Shown here: piece by piece, positions 23,346-34,807 of the stretch | How positions within the stretch are numbered: position 1 is the first letter of the stretch | Layout: every line of letters starts with the position of its first letter | Origin: Strobilurus pachycystidiatus | Taxonomy: Eukaryota; Basidiomycota; Agaricomycetes; Agaricales; Physalacriaceae | Assembly: GCA_019915135.1 (NCBI GenBank) | Contig: JAHLMK010000003.1 | Location: forward strand, 2,666,001-2,730,000 | Length of the DNA stretch: 64,000 nt | Direction of reading: 5' to 3' | Program-made: the position numbers and the translations under genes | Notes under the pieces: model-generated | The model's database searches: none | Told to the model about the DNA's origin: nothing | Seen by the model: only the letters and a program-made list of their open reading frames with translations

Positions 23346-23623
23346 TCCCCTCGCCCGAGAAGGAGACGGTCCCGCGCAAGATGATGAAGAACAACGCGTC
23401 ATCTTTCTTCATCAGCGATCGCCTAACTTACCTTATAGTCTAGCGTGTAAGGACCTGTTGAAAGCAATATCAGCTTCTCACCGTAAGTCACGATACTTTC
23501 TACCCTGACGTATATTACTGACATGGTACTGCTAGTGTAGCAGAGTTTGTTATGCTTAAACATGTCTTCTGATGATGATCGGATGTACTGTGAATATTCT
23601 TGTGATTTTCGGGGACCGCCAAC

Positions 23624-24904
23624 GTGAGCAATGCGTCGTATAGGAGAGTGATCCGGCGCCATGGCGGCCGCCTTCCCGCCGTCTTCGGCACCTTGTTTGA
23701 CAGCGTGCAAGGACAATCTTTGAGAGGTAAATATTGCATGGCTTCACTGCAAATTGGACAGCTTAAAGGTCAGGCCCTCCCTGTATGGTCCAGGTCGGCT
23801 GTCGCGATGGGAGTCCTGCAGCACCTGTCGAACCTTGAGAAGATGCAATTGGAACGGGGGAAGTCAGAATTCTTCATGAGAAACGATAAGTTGTATCGGC
23901 TGGATAAGGAAGGGGAACATAAGAGAGTCCTCCAAAAGCACCAAATGAACAACGACTGGTCAGCAAGCGATTTTGGTGGCCAGGACTCGAGGCAGACGTG
24001 AAATGGTATGTACGCACGTGCCTACTCTATCAGAAGCGACAGCAGAAGAACATCAACATAGAACCGGTCATCACGTCGACACCGGGGATCTTCGAAAGAG
24101 CGTATATAGACACGTTCAAGATGCCTAACTCAGGTGCTAGAGATAAGAATTCGAAGTACAAGAACTACAATGCTGTAACCGTAGCACGATGTGGACTCAT
24201 TGGCTGGCCGGAAGCAAGAGCGCTAGTCAAAGAAACAGCAGAGACACTCGGAGAATGGATCTTCGAGGACATCTTGTGTCGGTGGGGTGCTTTGTAGAGG
24301 CGACCCCGAAACTTGGCCAGCGTACCTACATGAAGTGCTATGGGCGGAAAGGATAACAGTCAAAAGGTCGATTGAAAACTTCACCGTTCTACGCGGTAAC
24401 TGGGTGCGAACCGATTCTACCGCTGGATAGCGAGGAAGTAACTTGGTTGATCGACACCCCAGATAAGATAGTGTCACATAGCGACCTCATCGCGTATCCA
24501 GCTAAACAGCTCATAAAGCATAAAAAAGACGTTAAAGCAACGCAAAAGAGAGTCACTGTGGCGAAGAAACAAGCAGCAGAAAAGTACAGGGAACATTATG
24601 TCAATTCCATGCCAGAACATGTATTCGAAACGGGCGACTTGGTGCTCGTTCGAAATACTCGCATCAAGAAAGAACTTAACGCCAAGTTCAAGGGACGGTT
24701 CATGGGACCGTAACGATCTGTGGCAACTACGTGCTCTGTAAACTGGATGGAACAGTCTTAAGAGATAAAGTCGCGAAGTTTAGAGTAATACCCTTCTTCT
24801 CGCGAAAAGACAAGAAGGCATTCGGTAGGAAATTCTTCGAACGTTTAAAAAGAATCAAGGAAGGTGCTGTGAAAGTAGTCAAAGACCTGGCTAAGAAGTT
24901 ATGA
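23624..24904 (+). mobile_element. Ty3/Gypsy retrotransposon integrase remnant
   Basis: Frames from 23624 to 24904 together give the 3' part of a Ty3/Gypsy polyprotein. They include a linker with MQLERGKSEFFMRNDKLYRL, a zinc-finger remnant around YVRTCLLYQKRQQKN (24004-24050), core integrase pieces (ERAYIDTFKMPNSG, then NYNAVTVARCGLIGWPEARA), a region with PFYAVTGCEPILPLD, and the C-terminal GPY/F-like block (KFKGRFMGP, then YVLCKLDGTVLRDKVAKFRV). It is broken by a stop at 24296, frame changes near 24300-24370, and a one-base shift at about 24712. Reverse transcriptase and RNase H are absent and no LTR was found, so it cannot move by itself. Confidence 0.8.
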
Positions 24905-24979
24905 GGCAGTAGACGGCGCTCGAATCGTTATTCAGCCTGACCGGGCCGGAAAGCCGAAAGTAGGCGAACGCGTCTAAAG

Positions 24980-25452
24980 TAGACATGATCACGAGTGTCT
25001 ATTCGGATGTATCCGACATCCGAACCACAAATATGTGCACCTCAAACCCAGATATTCGTATTCGGATGGATATCCGACATTGCATCCGAGATAATTGTCC
25101 AATATCCGAATATTTGTGAATATTCATCCGAATATATCCGAATATATCTGAATATCCATGAGTATTGGCATAATATTGCATCAAGAGCAGCCTGAAACCA
25201 TACCTACTATGAAGTTATGGTATTACACTGTGTGTAAATGTCAATTAGAGTCACATAGCTAACACAGAACACTCATATACTACAGCCCACACTATCATGT
25301 CTCGGATGTCTGCTCAGAAAGTGGACATCCGACATCCGAGAGGCATCCGACATCCGAGAGGTATCCGACATCCGACATCCGAATATCTTCGGATGTCGGA
25401 TACAAATATAATTGAAATATCCAAAAATATCCGACATTCGTGCTCATGTCTA
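24980..25452. mobile_element. hAT-type MITE, 473 bp, 8-bp target duplication
   Basis: The ends are inverted (TAGACATGATCACGAGTGTC on the left, its near-complement ending …GTGCTCATGTCTA on the right). The element is flanked by identical 8-bp sequences GTCTAAAG at 24972-24979 and 25453-25460. An 8-bp duplication and a TAGA-starting terminus are typical of the hAT superfamily. The inside is AT-rich, contains many copies of the 7-mer CATCCGA and its complement, and has no transposase frame. It inserted downstream of the Gypsy integrase. Confidence 0.85.
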
Positions 25453-25460
25453 GTCTAAAG

Positions 25461-26700
25461 TACTGGAGCCAAAATGCGCTCAATTGACGACGAGTAAATG
25501 CACAGAGATTGCAAGGATGGTGCGGACACCATCTAGGAGAAAAAAAGAGTGATAAGGTAGTTTTACCATAGTGTAGCAGAGAATCTTTCGAGTATGTCTT
25601 ATTCAGCCGAGCGAAAATCGAGCAAACAAGAGATTCAGAAAACAAAAAAGACAGATCTACAGCATTGTATGAGGCAAACATAGTGGTGCTAGGTACCAAG
25701 CGCAGAACAGATGTGTCCTAAGTATGGATAGAAGTAGCACAGACCGCAGTACGAAGGCGGTGAACGCAGATCAGGAAGGCGGCGTTAACCGGATTTAACG
25801 TTCAGGGTGGATTAAGCTTAAAGTAGGGAGAGTTCGAGCTGAATAGACTCTTTCTCTTCCGCCACGACGAAAAGACGCGCATCCACCGCAAAACAAAATC
25901 CAGGAGACGTGTCTACCACTGCGGGACCTTCCAACACGACTGGGGCATCCACCGGGCAACAGGCGCCGCAAGTACAGTAGAAGCGGAAAAGCGGTTTTAC
26001 GCGCTGGGCGAAAGATGGGGAAGAAATGCGCCGGCCATCGAGCTGGACATACCCAGCCAGGAGACCGCGGACTATCTGAAGCACTTCTTCGACTATCCGC
26101 AGAAGCTATACAACTGGTTCGGTCGTCTAGCCCGGCACAGTGATTCCCTACGCGTACTATCACAGACGCGAAATCAAGAGCGCGACTAGGGACACGCTGA
26201 AGCAGTTAGACATAGCTCTCAACGACGCGATACTGGAAGCGTACGATGAGAACTGGGTCCCACGCGCATGGTACTGGGAAGTGTAGGAGTTGACGAAAGA
26301 TTTCCTGTACGTGAGCTGGTAAACATGTCGAGCACAGTCACTAAGATAAGACACAGACAAGTCATAATATCTTTTCGGGTACGAGAAGTACCATGGGACG
26401 AAGCCACGGAGGGGTCTGAACCAACACAGCAGAAAGTCGTCGAACCTCTGTTCCTTCCGGGCTCGCCAACGCCTCCTCCTGAAACAGCGGACACTTGGCC
26501 GGAGACGTTGCAGGAAACACGACACCTCAACCAACCGCAGGAGCAAGTACAGATAAGGCGTACCGTGGCAGCGTCGAAGGTTAGCACTTGGCAGAGTCAG
26601 CTGTTGCTCAGATTCCGTCAGGTAGAGCACAGCTGGGTACGAATGGAAATGTGTTTTTCAGTTTGGGGAGGAACAGTCTATGAGGTAATCATACAGTAGA
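25461..26700 (+). pseudogene. Degenerate coding remnants, probably transposon-derived
   Basis: From about 25,820 the plus strand reads a long protein-like stretch (ELNRLFLFRHDEKTRIHRK, then YALGERWGRNAPAIELDIPS and FFDYPQKLYNWFGRLARH) with a stop at about 26,187. Another frame then takes over (ATRDTLKQLDIALNDAILE, NWVPRAWYWEV). A further frame at 26268-26699 is Pro/Glu-rich. No reverse transcriptase or integrase motif is visible. Position next to the Gypsy remnant suggests a gag or accessory part of the same or another element, but this is inference. Confidence 0.35.
26595..26660 (+). repeat. 66-bp dispersed repeat, copy 1 (copy 2 at 29289-29350)
   Basis: CAGCTGTTGCTCAG … CACAGCTGGGTACGAATGG here matches GAGCTGTTGCTCAG … CACAGCCGGGTACGAGTGG at 29289-29350, same orientation, about 80 percent alike. 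It suggests two fragments of one unidentified repeat 2.7 kb apart. Confidence 0.55.
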
Positions 26701-26823
26701 ATGCATAGAGAGTCTGTACTCCGAGTCAACATCAAGGCGCTACTGCCAACTTTCCTCTGTACAGCGACACTTGGCCCAAAAGAGTACAAAAGAGTGACTT
26801 CTCAGGTGCTTGCGGCGGATGAG

Positions 26824-28850
26824 TCAAGCAAATGAAGGAAGCGGTCCCGTCCCTGTTCCATCCTCGGCGTGAAACATAGCGCGCCCTCTTAAGACACATA
26901 ATCTGACCCAGACATGATAGAAGTAAGTGCATGTCCCAGTGTTCGAAAAAGCTGTTATCTCTGCCAGCTCTAGTCGCTCCTCCTTGATGTCTCGCCCCTG
27001 CTTGATGGAACTACGTCCTTTCAACGGACTCTTACTCCTACTTTCCCGCCTCGGCACCTCCATATACGTATCCTCCTGCTCCTTGACCCACGGCAAGACC
27101 TTGTTGATGATGAGGGTAGGAAGCGGCGACTCTTGCACTATCCTGAACCCCCCAAGACTCTTCTCGCCTACGCTCTTCTCCCTGCCGAGGCCCATACTCA
27201 ATCCGCCCCATCCGCAATTGGACGCCAGTGTTGACGCGCTGCTCTTCTCGCGTTGGGCAGGGGCGCAATCTGAGTTCTGCCTGACGTGAGTGTTCATCTT
27301 TCGCGTGCGGCGAGGTGTCAAATCGGCGCCATCTGGGTCATCAATCTCGTATTCGTTCAAGAACTGATCCACGACGATTCCACGTCTTCCGTGTCCTCTT
27401 CTTCTCCATCCTCGTCGACCTGAGAATACACCGACATCGTTGTCGTCGCAGTCTTGGCTGTGGCGGCTCGCGAAAGAGGTCTACGCGTTTGTTTCCTCGA
27501 GTGGGGCCGCTTGGTCTGTATGGGGGCGGGCGGGGCGAGAAACGAAGCAGACTTGACATCCTTCCACGAGTAGTGATCCCTCTCTTCCATGTCTGAAGGC
27601 GTAGGAAGCGATTGATCATATTTCAGAAACGAGCTTTCCACATGTGGTAGTTTGCGCATATACATATGACGACACGCCTCAGAAACAATGCGCTTCGACG
27701 GCTTTGATACGTGTGGTCAGACTAGATCTGTCGAGACTTCATCGTGTTAGTACGCCTAGTGTTGAAGGAGCGGGAATCAACTTACACCGTGATTGGCGAG
27801 GGATTTAAGGCGCCCGGAAGAGCTGGAAGCAGCTTACCTAGAGCTTGCCCGAGTAGTTGGCCTTCCCACGGATCTCGCGATTCATGCCTGTCCGTGACAT
27901 CGATGAGAAAGCTCGAGTCGAACGCCGACGCTTGCTTGGTAGCATTGTTCGCAAGCAAATACACCTCTTTTCCACCACCCCGCCCGTGTACGGCAAACCT
28001 TGATATCCTCGCATCAGACTTGGTCAGCGTTGATGATAGAGCAAGCCAACTTGGACATACATACAGGCATTGAAAAAGACGCTTGGTTACTTGATACACG
28101 TCCACCGAAGAGTTGTCATAGCTTTTGCTATCGCGTAAACCTGAGAGTAGACACATCAAGGCAACCAACGGGAGATGGGACGGAGGTAAGACTGCCGATG
28201 AGTGCGTGAGGAAAGTTGCATAAATGGGTAAGTAAATTTGGGGAACACGAGGGTGTGGTGTAACGCACCCTTGCGCTGCCTGTGCCCGCGCCTGGCGCGA
28301 GTTCCGGCTTCCCTCTTCCTAAGTCTGGCTGCCACAATTCAACCCTACGTCGCGCCTATGTCTGTTCCTCCTTAACATACGCATACTTCATCTCGATGGT
28401 CGACTAAAGCTTGGGCAGGTTTGTCTGGTCAGAGTCGAAGAGAATAGAGATGCTTCGCGCCTTCGTAGGCCCACAACAGCGCCGACGCGCCCTGAGTACA
28501 GTCAAGCAGTAAGTTGCGCTGCCAATGTTCATGCCTGAGAGTGCCAAGGAACGCGAAGCGGACGCGTAAGCATAAGTCAAGGAAAAGACAAGGCACAGTG
28601 TAATACACTTTGGAGTCCGTGATCCTGGGCTGCAAGTGTCGGTGCTCTCCACACTTCCTGGCGCAAGTTCGCGCTCTCTCCGCCCGGACTTGATTTCTTC
28701 TCCACCGCTGGCTGGCACTGTCCTGCAGCTCTGTTGCCTGGCACTCAACTCTGTCGGCGCTGTTCCGGCGCTTATCTTCTGCGCTGCCGCCACTTTGTTG
28801 TCATTCTTGTCGCCGTTGGGGTGGCCCGAGATAGGGAGCGAGGAGGGCAT
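26824..28850 (-). pseudogene. Unknown multi-exon gene, probably frame-broken
   Basis: A Met at 28850 opens a polar exon (MPSSLPISGHPNGDKNDN). Further segments are RITDSKVYYTVPCLFLDLCL (about 28,620), DARISRFAVHGRGGGKEVYL and FLIDVTDRHESRDPWEG (about 28,010-27,880), KLPHVESSFLKYDQSLPTPS (27,650) and DQFLNEYEIDDPDGADLTPR (27,370) followed by a basic stretch (RRESRSKSPLKGRSS). The change of frame near 27,370 is not explained by a good intron and looks like a one-base loss. The conserved feel of the middle segments suggests a real gene. I do not recognise the family and give no function. Confidence 0.45.
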
Positions 28851-29312
28851 GGTCGAGACGATTGTGGACCGTGGTGGTCAGAGGACAAGGTTCATCAGGA
28901 CTTGCAAATCAGAGCAAGTCATTTCCTCGGCATCACTCAAATGTACACTTCAACTCATTTTGAGCTTGAATCTGACCTCGTAGCCGATTCTGTATAGTAG
29001 ACTGTAGTACACTTACAGGCGGATGCAGCAGCGGATGATCGGACCGGACACCGAAGATTTGAAATGTTAACAAAGACCGATACAGATTTAAGAAAGTTCA
29101 TTGACAAAAATACAATGCTTTCGGACCATATGTAACAAAGATGAGAGCTATACAACCAGAAATGAAAAGTCAGTAGCGATTTTAAGTATTGAAATAATAA
29201 GGGTCCACCTTCCTAATGGAGATCGACGAAGTTTCGCTTTGCAGAACTTGCATACACAAAACTTGCATACACAAAACGTGAACTCATGAGCTGTTGCTCA
29301 GTTTTTGTCATG

Positions 29313-30050
29313 TCATGCACAGCCGGGTACGAGTGGAAATGGGTTCAGTAAAGATAGTGATATCAATGTCGTGAACCACACCCTCTTTGTCCTAGACAAG
29401 TTCTCTGCCAAGACCTCGTCGGAATCGCCTTCTTCTGAGGCTGCGCCGCTACCTGTCAAGTAACGTTTCCTGTTAAAGCTCTCTCCCAGTGCTGTATTGA
29501 CGTTTGTATTAAACGAAGCTGGATAGAACGTTAGGGAATCATACAAGTGAGAAGCTCTTGATCTTACGCGTTTCTGCGATGCCATCTTGTCAGCCTTGCT
29601 ACTGACGGTCCTTGGCTTCGATCGGCCAAAGTGTTGAACTCAACAGGTTCCTCCTCGTCGCGAGATGATGCACCCGCAATATTAAGGGACATGGAGGCAT
29701 GTACAGCTTCAAGATTCGCGTTGTATATCAATGCCTGCAGATTGGCGCCAAAAAAGCCCTCCGTAGTGCGGGCTACGTGATTGAGGTCAACAGCTCCATC
29801 TAGGGTGACTGAATGCGTCACTGCAGCGATCTGCAGGAGAGGTCAGCGATGCTCCTGTGTACTCCTGACGTTGGTGTGCGTGGCGACGGGATGCCCTGGC
29901 CGCCGTCGCATGCTGCTATCAACAACGGCGTCCAGAGGTACTGCAGAGGAGATACTAGATAGCCGTTTGACCACTAGTCGGCGGGGTCGTCGTTGATCCA
30001 TAGTCCGTCGTCGCGCATCCGTCAAATATTGATTTGTTGCCGTCAATTGA
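29313..30050 (-). pseudogene. PEX1: PEX1-like AAA ATPase fragment (end of D2 domain)
   Basis: PEX1 is the AAA ATPase that, with PEX6, pulls the import receptor PEX5 out of the peroxisomal membrane. The exon from 29838 to 29564 reads VTHSVTLDGAVDLNHVA, then TEGFFGANLQALIYNANLEA, which fits the lid of the second AAA domain (family pattern TEGFSGADLQALVYNA). In the expected sensor/arginine-finger region just upstream, only a decayed trace remains (DAVVDSSMRRRPGHP, cf. DLIDxALLRPGRLD). Walker A and B motifs and the rest of a ~1,000-residue protein are absent. A further frame to 29313 may be tail sequence or unrelated. A truncated pseudogene is the best reading; another AAA protein is less likely. 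Confidence 0.6.
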
Positions 30051-30190
30051 AAACCAAAGACAGCTCAATCCAGATCTTCGAAATCTCGGATGAACCGGAT
30101 GGGTTTGGGATAATGGAGGGAGGGTGTTTCGTCCGTCGTAAGAAGCCGTCATTGCCCCTCGTCCACCGTTGTCGTCCACCGTTGTTGTTG

Positions 30191-30255
30191 TCTATCGTTG
30201 TCGTCTATCGTTGTCGTCTATCGTTGTCGTCTATCGTTGTCGTCTATCGTTGTCG
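30191..30255. repeat. Five perfect tandem copies of a 13-bp unit
   Basis: TCTATCGTTGTCG repeated five times, with degenerate copies on both sides. Because 13 is not a multiple of three, every copy shifts frame, so the repeat is not protein-coding. Confidence 0.85.
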
Positions 30256-30379
30256 TCCATCGTCCAATGTCGTTGTCTGTCATCCTAGAGTGTCGTCCTC
30301 CGTGGTTATTGTCGTCATTCCCGTTGTCGAGGTCGTCGTCGTCCGGTCGTGGGTGTCGCCATCGTTTGGTTGAAGTGAT

Positions 30380-31243
30380 GGTATCAGACAAAATTGAAGA
30401 TTGAAGCTTACCTGCCTGGCATAACCCCGTAGGCGTTCTGCCAGGATCCATTGCTGTAATTTCTTCCATTCGTAACGCTTGTACCACCGGGTCGTATAGT
30501 CCCACGTCAAGGCGGTTCGAAAAGTCTAGTACCGGCCTGCATTGTCGATTGTTCAACACGATGGGAAGTGAGGATAAGAGACATAAGCCAGCGGCGCAAA
30601 ACGGAACAGCGTGTTGGTGGCAATATCGATGGGCGAAGGTGGCCGAAACGAGGATAACGCACCTGCATGACATCGATGGTAAAAGGTCAACCTGGAGAAA
30701 TGCCTGCCGTTGTGGCGGATCACCGGGGCCGATCTCAGGTGGCGGTCGTATCAGCTTTTGGGACCAGGATGTTCCTCGCTCGTCTCTGGTTCCTCCCTCG
30801 TTCCCTTGATATACGCACGTTTCCTTCAAGCTTGGTTTCTGATCGACGATCCTTCATGATGTCTCCCTCACGCAATTAAGAACTTAGACATGCACTTGAT
30901 TCGCACGGAGTCAATCAAGGACTCAAAAATACGATTCCGTCCCGCGACTCCGACCGCTGACGAGTATATATATAGTTTCTGTTGTTCTCCGACGGCCCTC
31001 ACTCTCGAATTCGGAAATCAGCCAATCTTTTGTCTTCGATAATCTGAGGGCATAATCCAGCTACGTGTATATTGTGGTAACAAAATCTCAAAACCGTTCA
31101 ACTAGTGTTCATCTACTTAGGTATCAATGTGGGGGGAGGGTGTTATTGGGGGGCATATCAGTGCGAAGCAACAAAAGATAGCTGATTGGGACCCTAGGCT
31201 ATGGTTCCCGGCCGAGGTGACGTCAGCTCGGCGTGTGAGCTAG
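30380..31243 (-). other. Intergenic, weak reverse coding traces
   Basis: Reverse frames near 30,410-30,540 read DYTTRWYKRYEWKKLQQW or, in another phase, NRLDVGLYDPVVQALRMEE. Neither could be extended into a gene. The stretch 30,900-31,240 upstream of the next gene's stop shows nothing recognisable. Confidence 0.3.
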
Positions 31244-33314
31244 CTAGCAAAGACGGTATCGCTTCAGGCGGCAACAAGTACTACAAAAGAGGTTCTGTTG
31301 CCGTGAGGCGTACGGCCTGATTGCTGTTCTGCCGGGCACGTCAAGACGATGGCGACCATTGAAAGATTGCCTTACCTCTAACATTTGACGAATGAGGTCC
31401 TGGTCCAGATAGAGGTGATATACACTGTCGAACTTCATCTCACAATCGCGTGAGACCGAAAGGTCCAAGTCGCGTTCGCAAGTGACTGCTAAAAACTGAT
31501 ACTTTGCGTCGGGAAACTGAGCCATCGCGTAGGCCAGTCCTGCGTTCTTGATGGAATGGGTTGTTGCGCTTGTGACCTGAATCAGGAGGACACATAATTG
31601 GCCGTCGTCGTCCCTATAAGGTAACAACGAATCAAAGGTTGCCTGGTTCCGAGACTCCGGCACAACATATTTGCCGACCAAACAGGAGATGGATTCTCCG
31701 GGTTTGAACTTCACCTGTTCCAATCGTGCTGCGGGAGTGGTCGTCGAGGTGGTCGAAGGGAATGTGGCACAGGATTCGAAGTTCACAATTGTTGAGTCGA
31801 TTGGTGAGATGGTCAGGTGGCACTGGTTCCCGTTCGCATTGGTCTTATAGTGGACAAGCGCATTTGACCTCTGTCCCTTGTTTTCCTCCATGGAAAAGAC
31901 CAGCCACGACCGATGACCGCAAACGGCATTATGGAAAAGGCCCTCAAGCATATGACCGGCGCTCGCTCTGGTCTGACTATGTGCTTGTAGGTTGTGGAAG
32001 AGGTGAGCGACTACATCGACCCAGTGTTCGCCAAGCACATTTTCGCCAAGGGCGGTGAGATAGGGTGTGGCAATACCTCCGCGAAAGTCAGCGCGAGTTG
32101 GGCCCGCGGTGATGATGAAGAAGTGGTGAGGAGCATTCTTGTCGAGATAAGGGGATGTGGGATCTTTGAAGGCACTCGCTAGGTTTTGTTTGTTTAGGCG
32201 GCGGCGCAATTCGTCCTCGTGACGAATTAGAGCACCTGGTTGGCCTTTCTGGATGACTTGTAAGATCTTGCGGGTTGAGGGGCCATACTTCACATAGATG
32301 TCCCCAACGTCCTGACGGTCGATCCAGTCTAACCGGCTTTGTATGTTGACACTGTGTAAGAAGTCAATAATAGTAGAGCGTGGTTCGAGAAGAGTTCACA
32401 TTTGCTCGATCTCATGAAGGGAGGGGGGTCGCATGACCCAGAGAGTGGTGTGCGCGGAGAGCTTTCCTCTCCATTCGAGGCGATCGTCCCGGGGAGATGC
32501 CATTTGTACGAGATGTCCACGCGACTGGATCATGTGATCTCCAGGGGAGACGACGGAAGCGTTTGAGTCGATTAACTTCCAATGCGAGGCCGGCGTGCGA
32601 TATTTGAGGATGCGATGGGTGGTAGGATTCACGGCTATCTTGAAAGCTCCTTGCTCGCAGAAGTAGGTGATGTAGTGCTTGTCAGTCTGAAGTATGACCG
32701 GTTCCTTTCGCAGCAGGAGCTCCACAAGGACGAAGTACAGTGACACTGTCTTTCCTGGAGGGGCATGAGCAAATCGCACACGTCGGATGCAAAGACTAAC
32801 CTATGCCAGGACTCCCAGTCACCTGGAAGGCTTTTCCAACGTCTTGAACATTGCAAGGTATCTGTCGAATGTCGGCAAGCGACCGCACTTGAGGCTCTCC
32901 GTCGTCAGCCTCATTCCATTCATCCGAGAGCGACTGTCGGCCACGCGAGCGGGTCAGAATCCCCTGTGTTGGCGGCGTCGTGAAATAGGTGAACAAGTCG
33001 TGGAGCAGCTCGAGGTACTCGTGCACGATGAGTATGCCGTCGCCCGGGTGGCTGCTAGGGGCATCGAGGGGATTTACTTTGAGACGAAGCATATCACCAC
33101 CCGCTACCTCCTCGTAAAGGTCCGTGTCGTCCTTTCCCCAGCATCGCTCCCAAAGATTGACGGCATCGTTGTCCGTTGAACCAGCGACCCGACAGTCAGC
33201 CTCTGCCATAAAGTAAGACAGCATTGACTGCACTGGCGTAGGAGCGTCCAACATAGCGTCGTTCGACATCATGGTGGAGTAAGAGTAAGATTGGTCGATC
33301 ATCTCCGGGTCCAT
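31244..33314 (-). CDS. Crinkler/RHS-like P-loop NTPase with C-terminal nuclease-like domain, 658 aa
   Basis: Proposed exons (reverse): 33314-32801, 32754-32400 and 32351-31244, together 1,977 nt = 659 codons with no internal stop. Residues 167-174 form a Walker A motif (GSPGIGKT) followed by VSLYFVLVELLL. This is the arrangement of the STAND-like NTPase shared by oomycete and fungal Crinkler effectors and trypanosome RHS proteins. The C-terminal third has an alternating core with Asp530 (ATFDSLL) and a strand VLLIQVTSATTHSIKNAGL (Q548, T550), resembling the REase-fold nuclease domain found after such NTPases. Intron 1 interrupts the Walker A codons. An alternative last exon is possible: GTAAGG near 31,378 may splice to about 31,329, giving a shorter tail. 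In this family the proteins are proposed DNA-cleaving effectors or genome-conflict proteins; here that role is inferred. Confidence 0.75.
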
Positions 33315-33539
33315 TCGGAGCGGGTTGTGCGCTGACTACGCTACTTACGTCATTTCAGCATCATGCATGATGCATCCATCATGGCTGCAATTTAAAATTA
33401 GTGCAACAGGGAGTGGACAGCTCAGCGCTCAGCGCTCAGCTCAGAACGGAGGCGAATGCTGGGAAGCCAAATGGGAGCAAGGTGATGACGGACAATGAAG
33501 ACATAAGCCAACAGGCTTGTGTCAGCGATAGCGGTTTAC

Positions 33540-34678
33540 CCCCAGTGAAAAGTCCATGTGTAATTTTCTGTAATTTTCTGTATTTATCGGGGAATACAGT
33601 TGACCTGCAGGAATACAGCTCAGGAGGTGTATTCTTCGGTTTCTATCTGTATCAAAAAGCACACGAATACAGATGAGATGAAAAAATTGTATTTATTGTG
33701 CTGGTAGTGATACATTTTGTGGATACCTCCGCCTCTGCCGGCGATGGAATGCCCGCGGCCGCCGCCCTGCTTCTCGAACGCTTCTCGCCTCGCCCATGCA
33801 TCACTGCACTGAAACGCCCTCGCGTCGCTCTCCCGTCATCGCAGCTGTTGCCATGTCGCGCGTCCTTGACGATCTGAGGAATACGGATGAGCTGCTAGTT
33901 AGGAGAGAGAAATGATGACGCACCGCCGCCCTCTCCACGTCATCGCGTCATTCGCCAGTGTCTCGTCGTCGGTGTGGTGTGGTGCCCACAGGGAACAGGC
34001 ATTGGTGGCCAGGCCCAGTGTGTCTCCTCGTCCTCGTCCTCGTCTCGTGTCTCTCCTCGTCCGCGTCTAAATGGACACTGTGGTCAAGGTGTCTCGTCCT
34101 CGGGGGGATTCCTCGCAGTAGCCGTCAAAGGGCCAGTCGTCGTCCTTGACTCGGTCGTCCGCGATGTCGTGGGTGTCATAGATGGCCATCGTCCGTTGTA
34201 GGCCATGTCCGTGGATTGTCCAAGGCCAGTCAATGCTGCAACGCGAAGCTCGAGTGTGGAGGCGGCGTGGAAGGGACGAAAGCTCCGACTGGCAGGCAGT
34301 ACCGCAGCGGGGCAAGTGATGGTAAGAAGACAAGCTGTGTATGCGAGGCCGATCGCAAGTATGATGACTTTGATGGACTTTATGAAATCTTTCGAGTTGA
34401 TTTACGGGAGGACAGAATGAGAACGCCGGGATCGAGCGAAAAACACACAATATTGTTTTCAATCTGGCGAGGATGTGAAAGTTGTCATTGATTTTTCGTC
34501 AAAGACTCGATTCCGAGAAACAATATTTTAGAACTCTGAGACTTCCTAGAAGTTTTCAACTTTCATTTCCTGAATGTGCATATTCTGGCCTGATTTTACT
34601 TCTGAATACAGAAGGATACAGAATACAACAGATCGTGCAGATAAATACAGATAAATACATCGGGACTTTTCACTGGGG
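33540..34678. mobile_element. Non-autonomous TIR DNA transposon, 1,139 bp
   Basis: The left end CCCCAGTGAAAAGTCC and the right end GGACTTTTCACTGGGG are inverted copies. Both sides are flanked by TTTAC (33535-33539 and 34679-34683), a 5-bp target duplication. Inside each end lies an AT-rich zone with repeated ATACAG/ATAAATACAG motifs in inverted arrangement. Internal frames (for example minus 34067-34462) are short, with no transposase signature, so the element probably depends on an enzyme from elsewhere. The superfamily is uncertain. Confidence 0.75.
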
Positions 34679-34807
34679 TTTACCCATGAACGTAATCTTT
34701 GCGCAACGAATCACGCGCGTCGCGAGAAATGCTCGAGAAGGATGAAGATGGATCAGACGAAACCTCTAACTACCCGTCCGAATCCCTATCTGCTGATGGT
34801 AAATAAG

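Noticed and set aside
30191..30255. CRISPR-like array
   Set aside because: Units are contiguous with no spacers, only 13 bp, in a eukaryotic context.
34067..34462. 131-codon reverse ORF inside the 1.1-kb TIR element
   Set aside because: No motif, overlapped by plus frames of similar length, and composition explained by GTC-rich low complexity.
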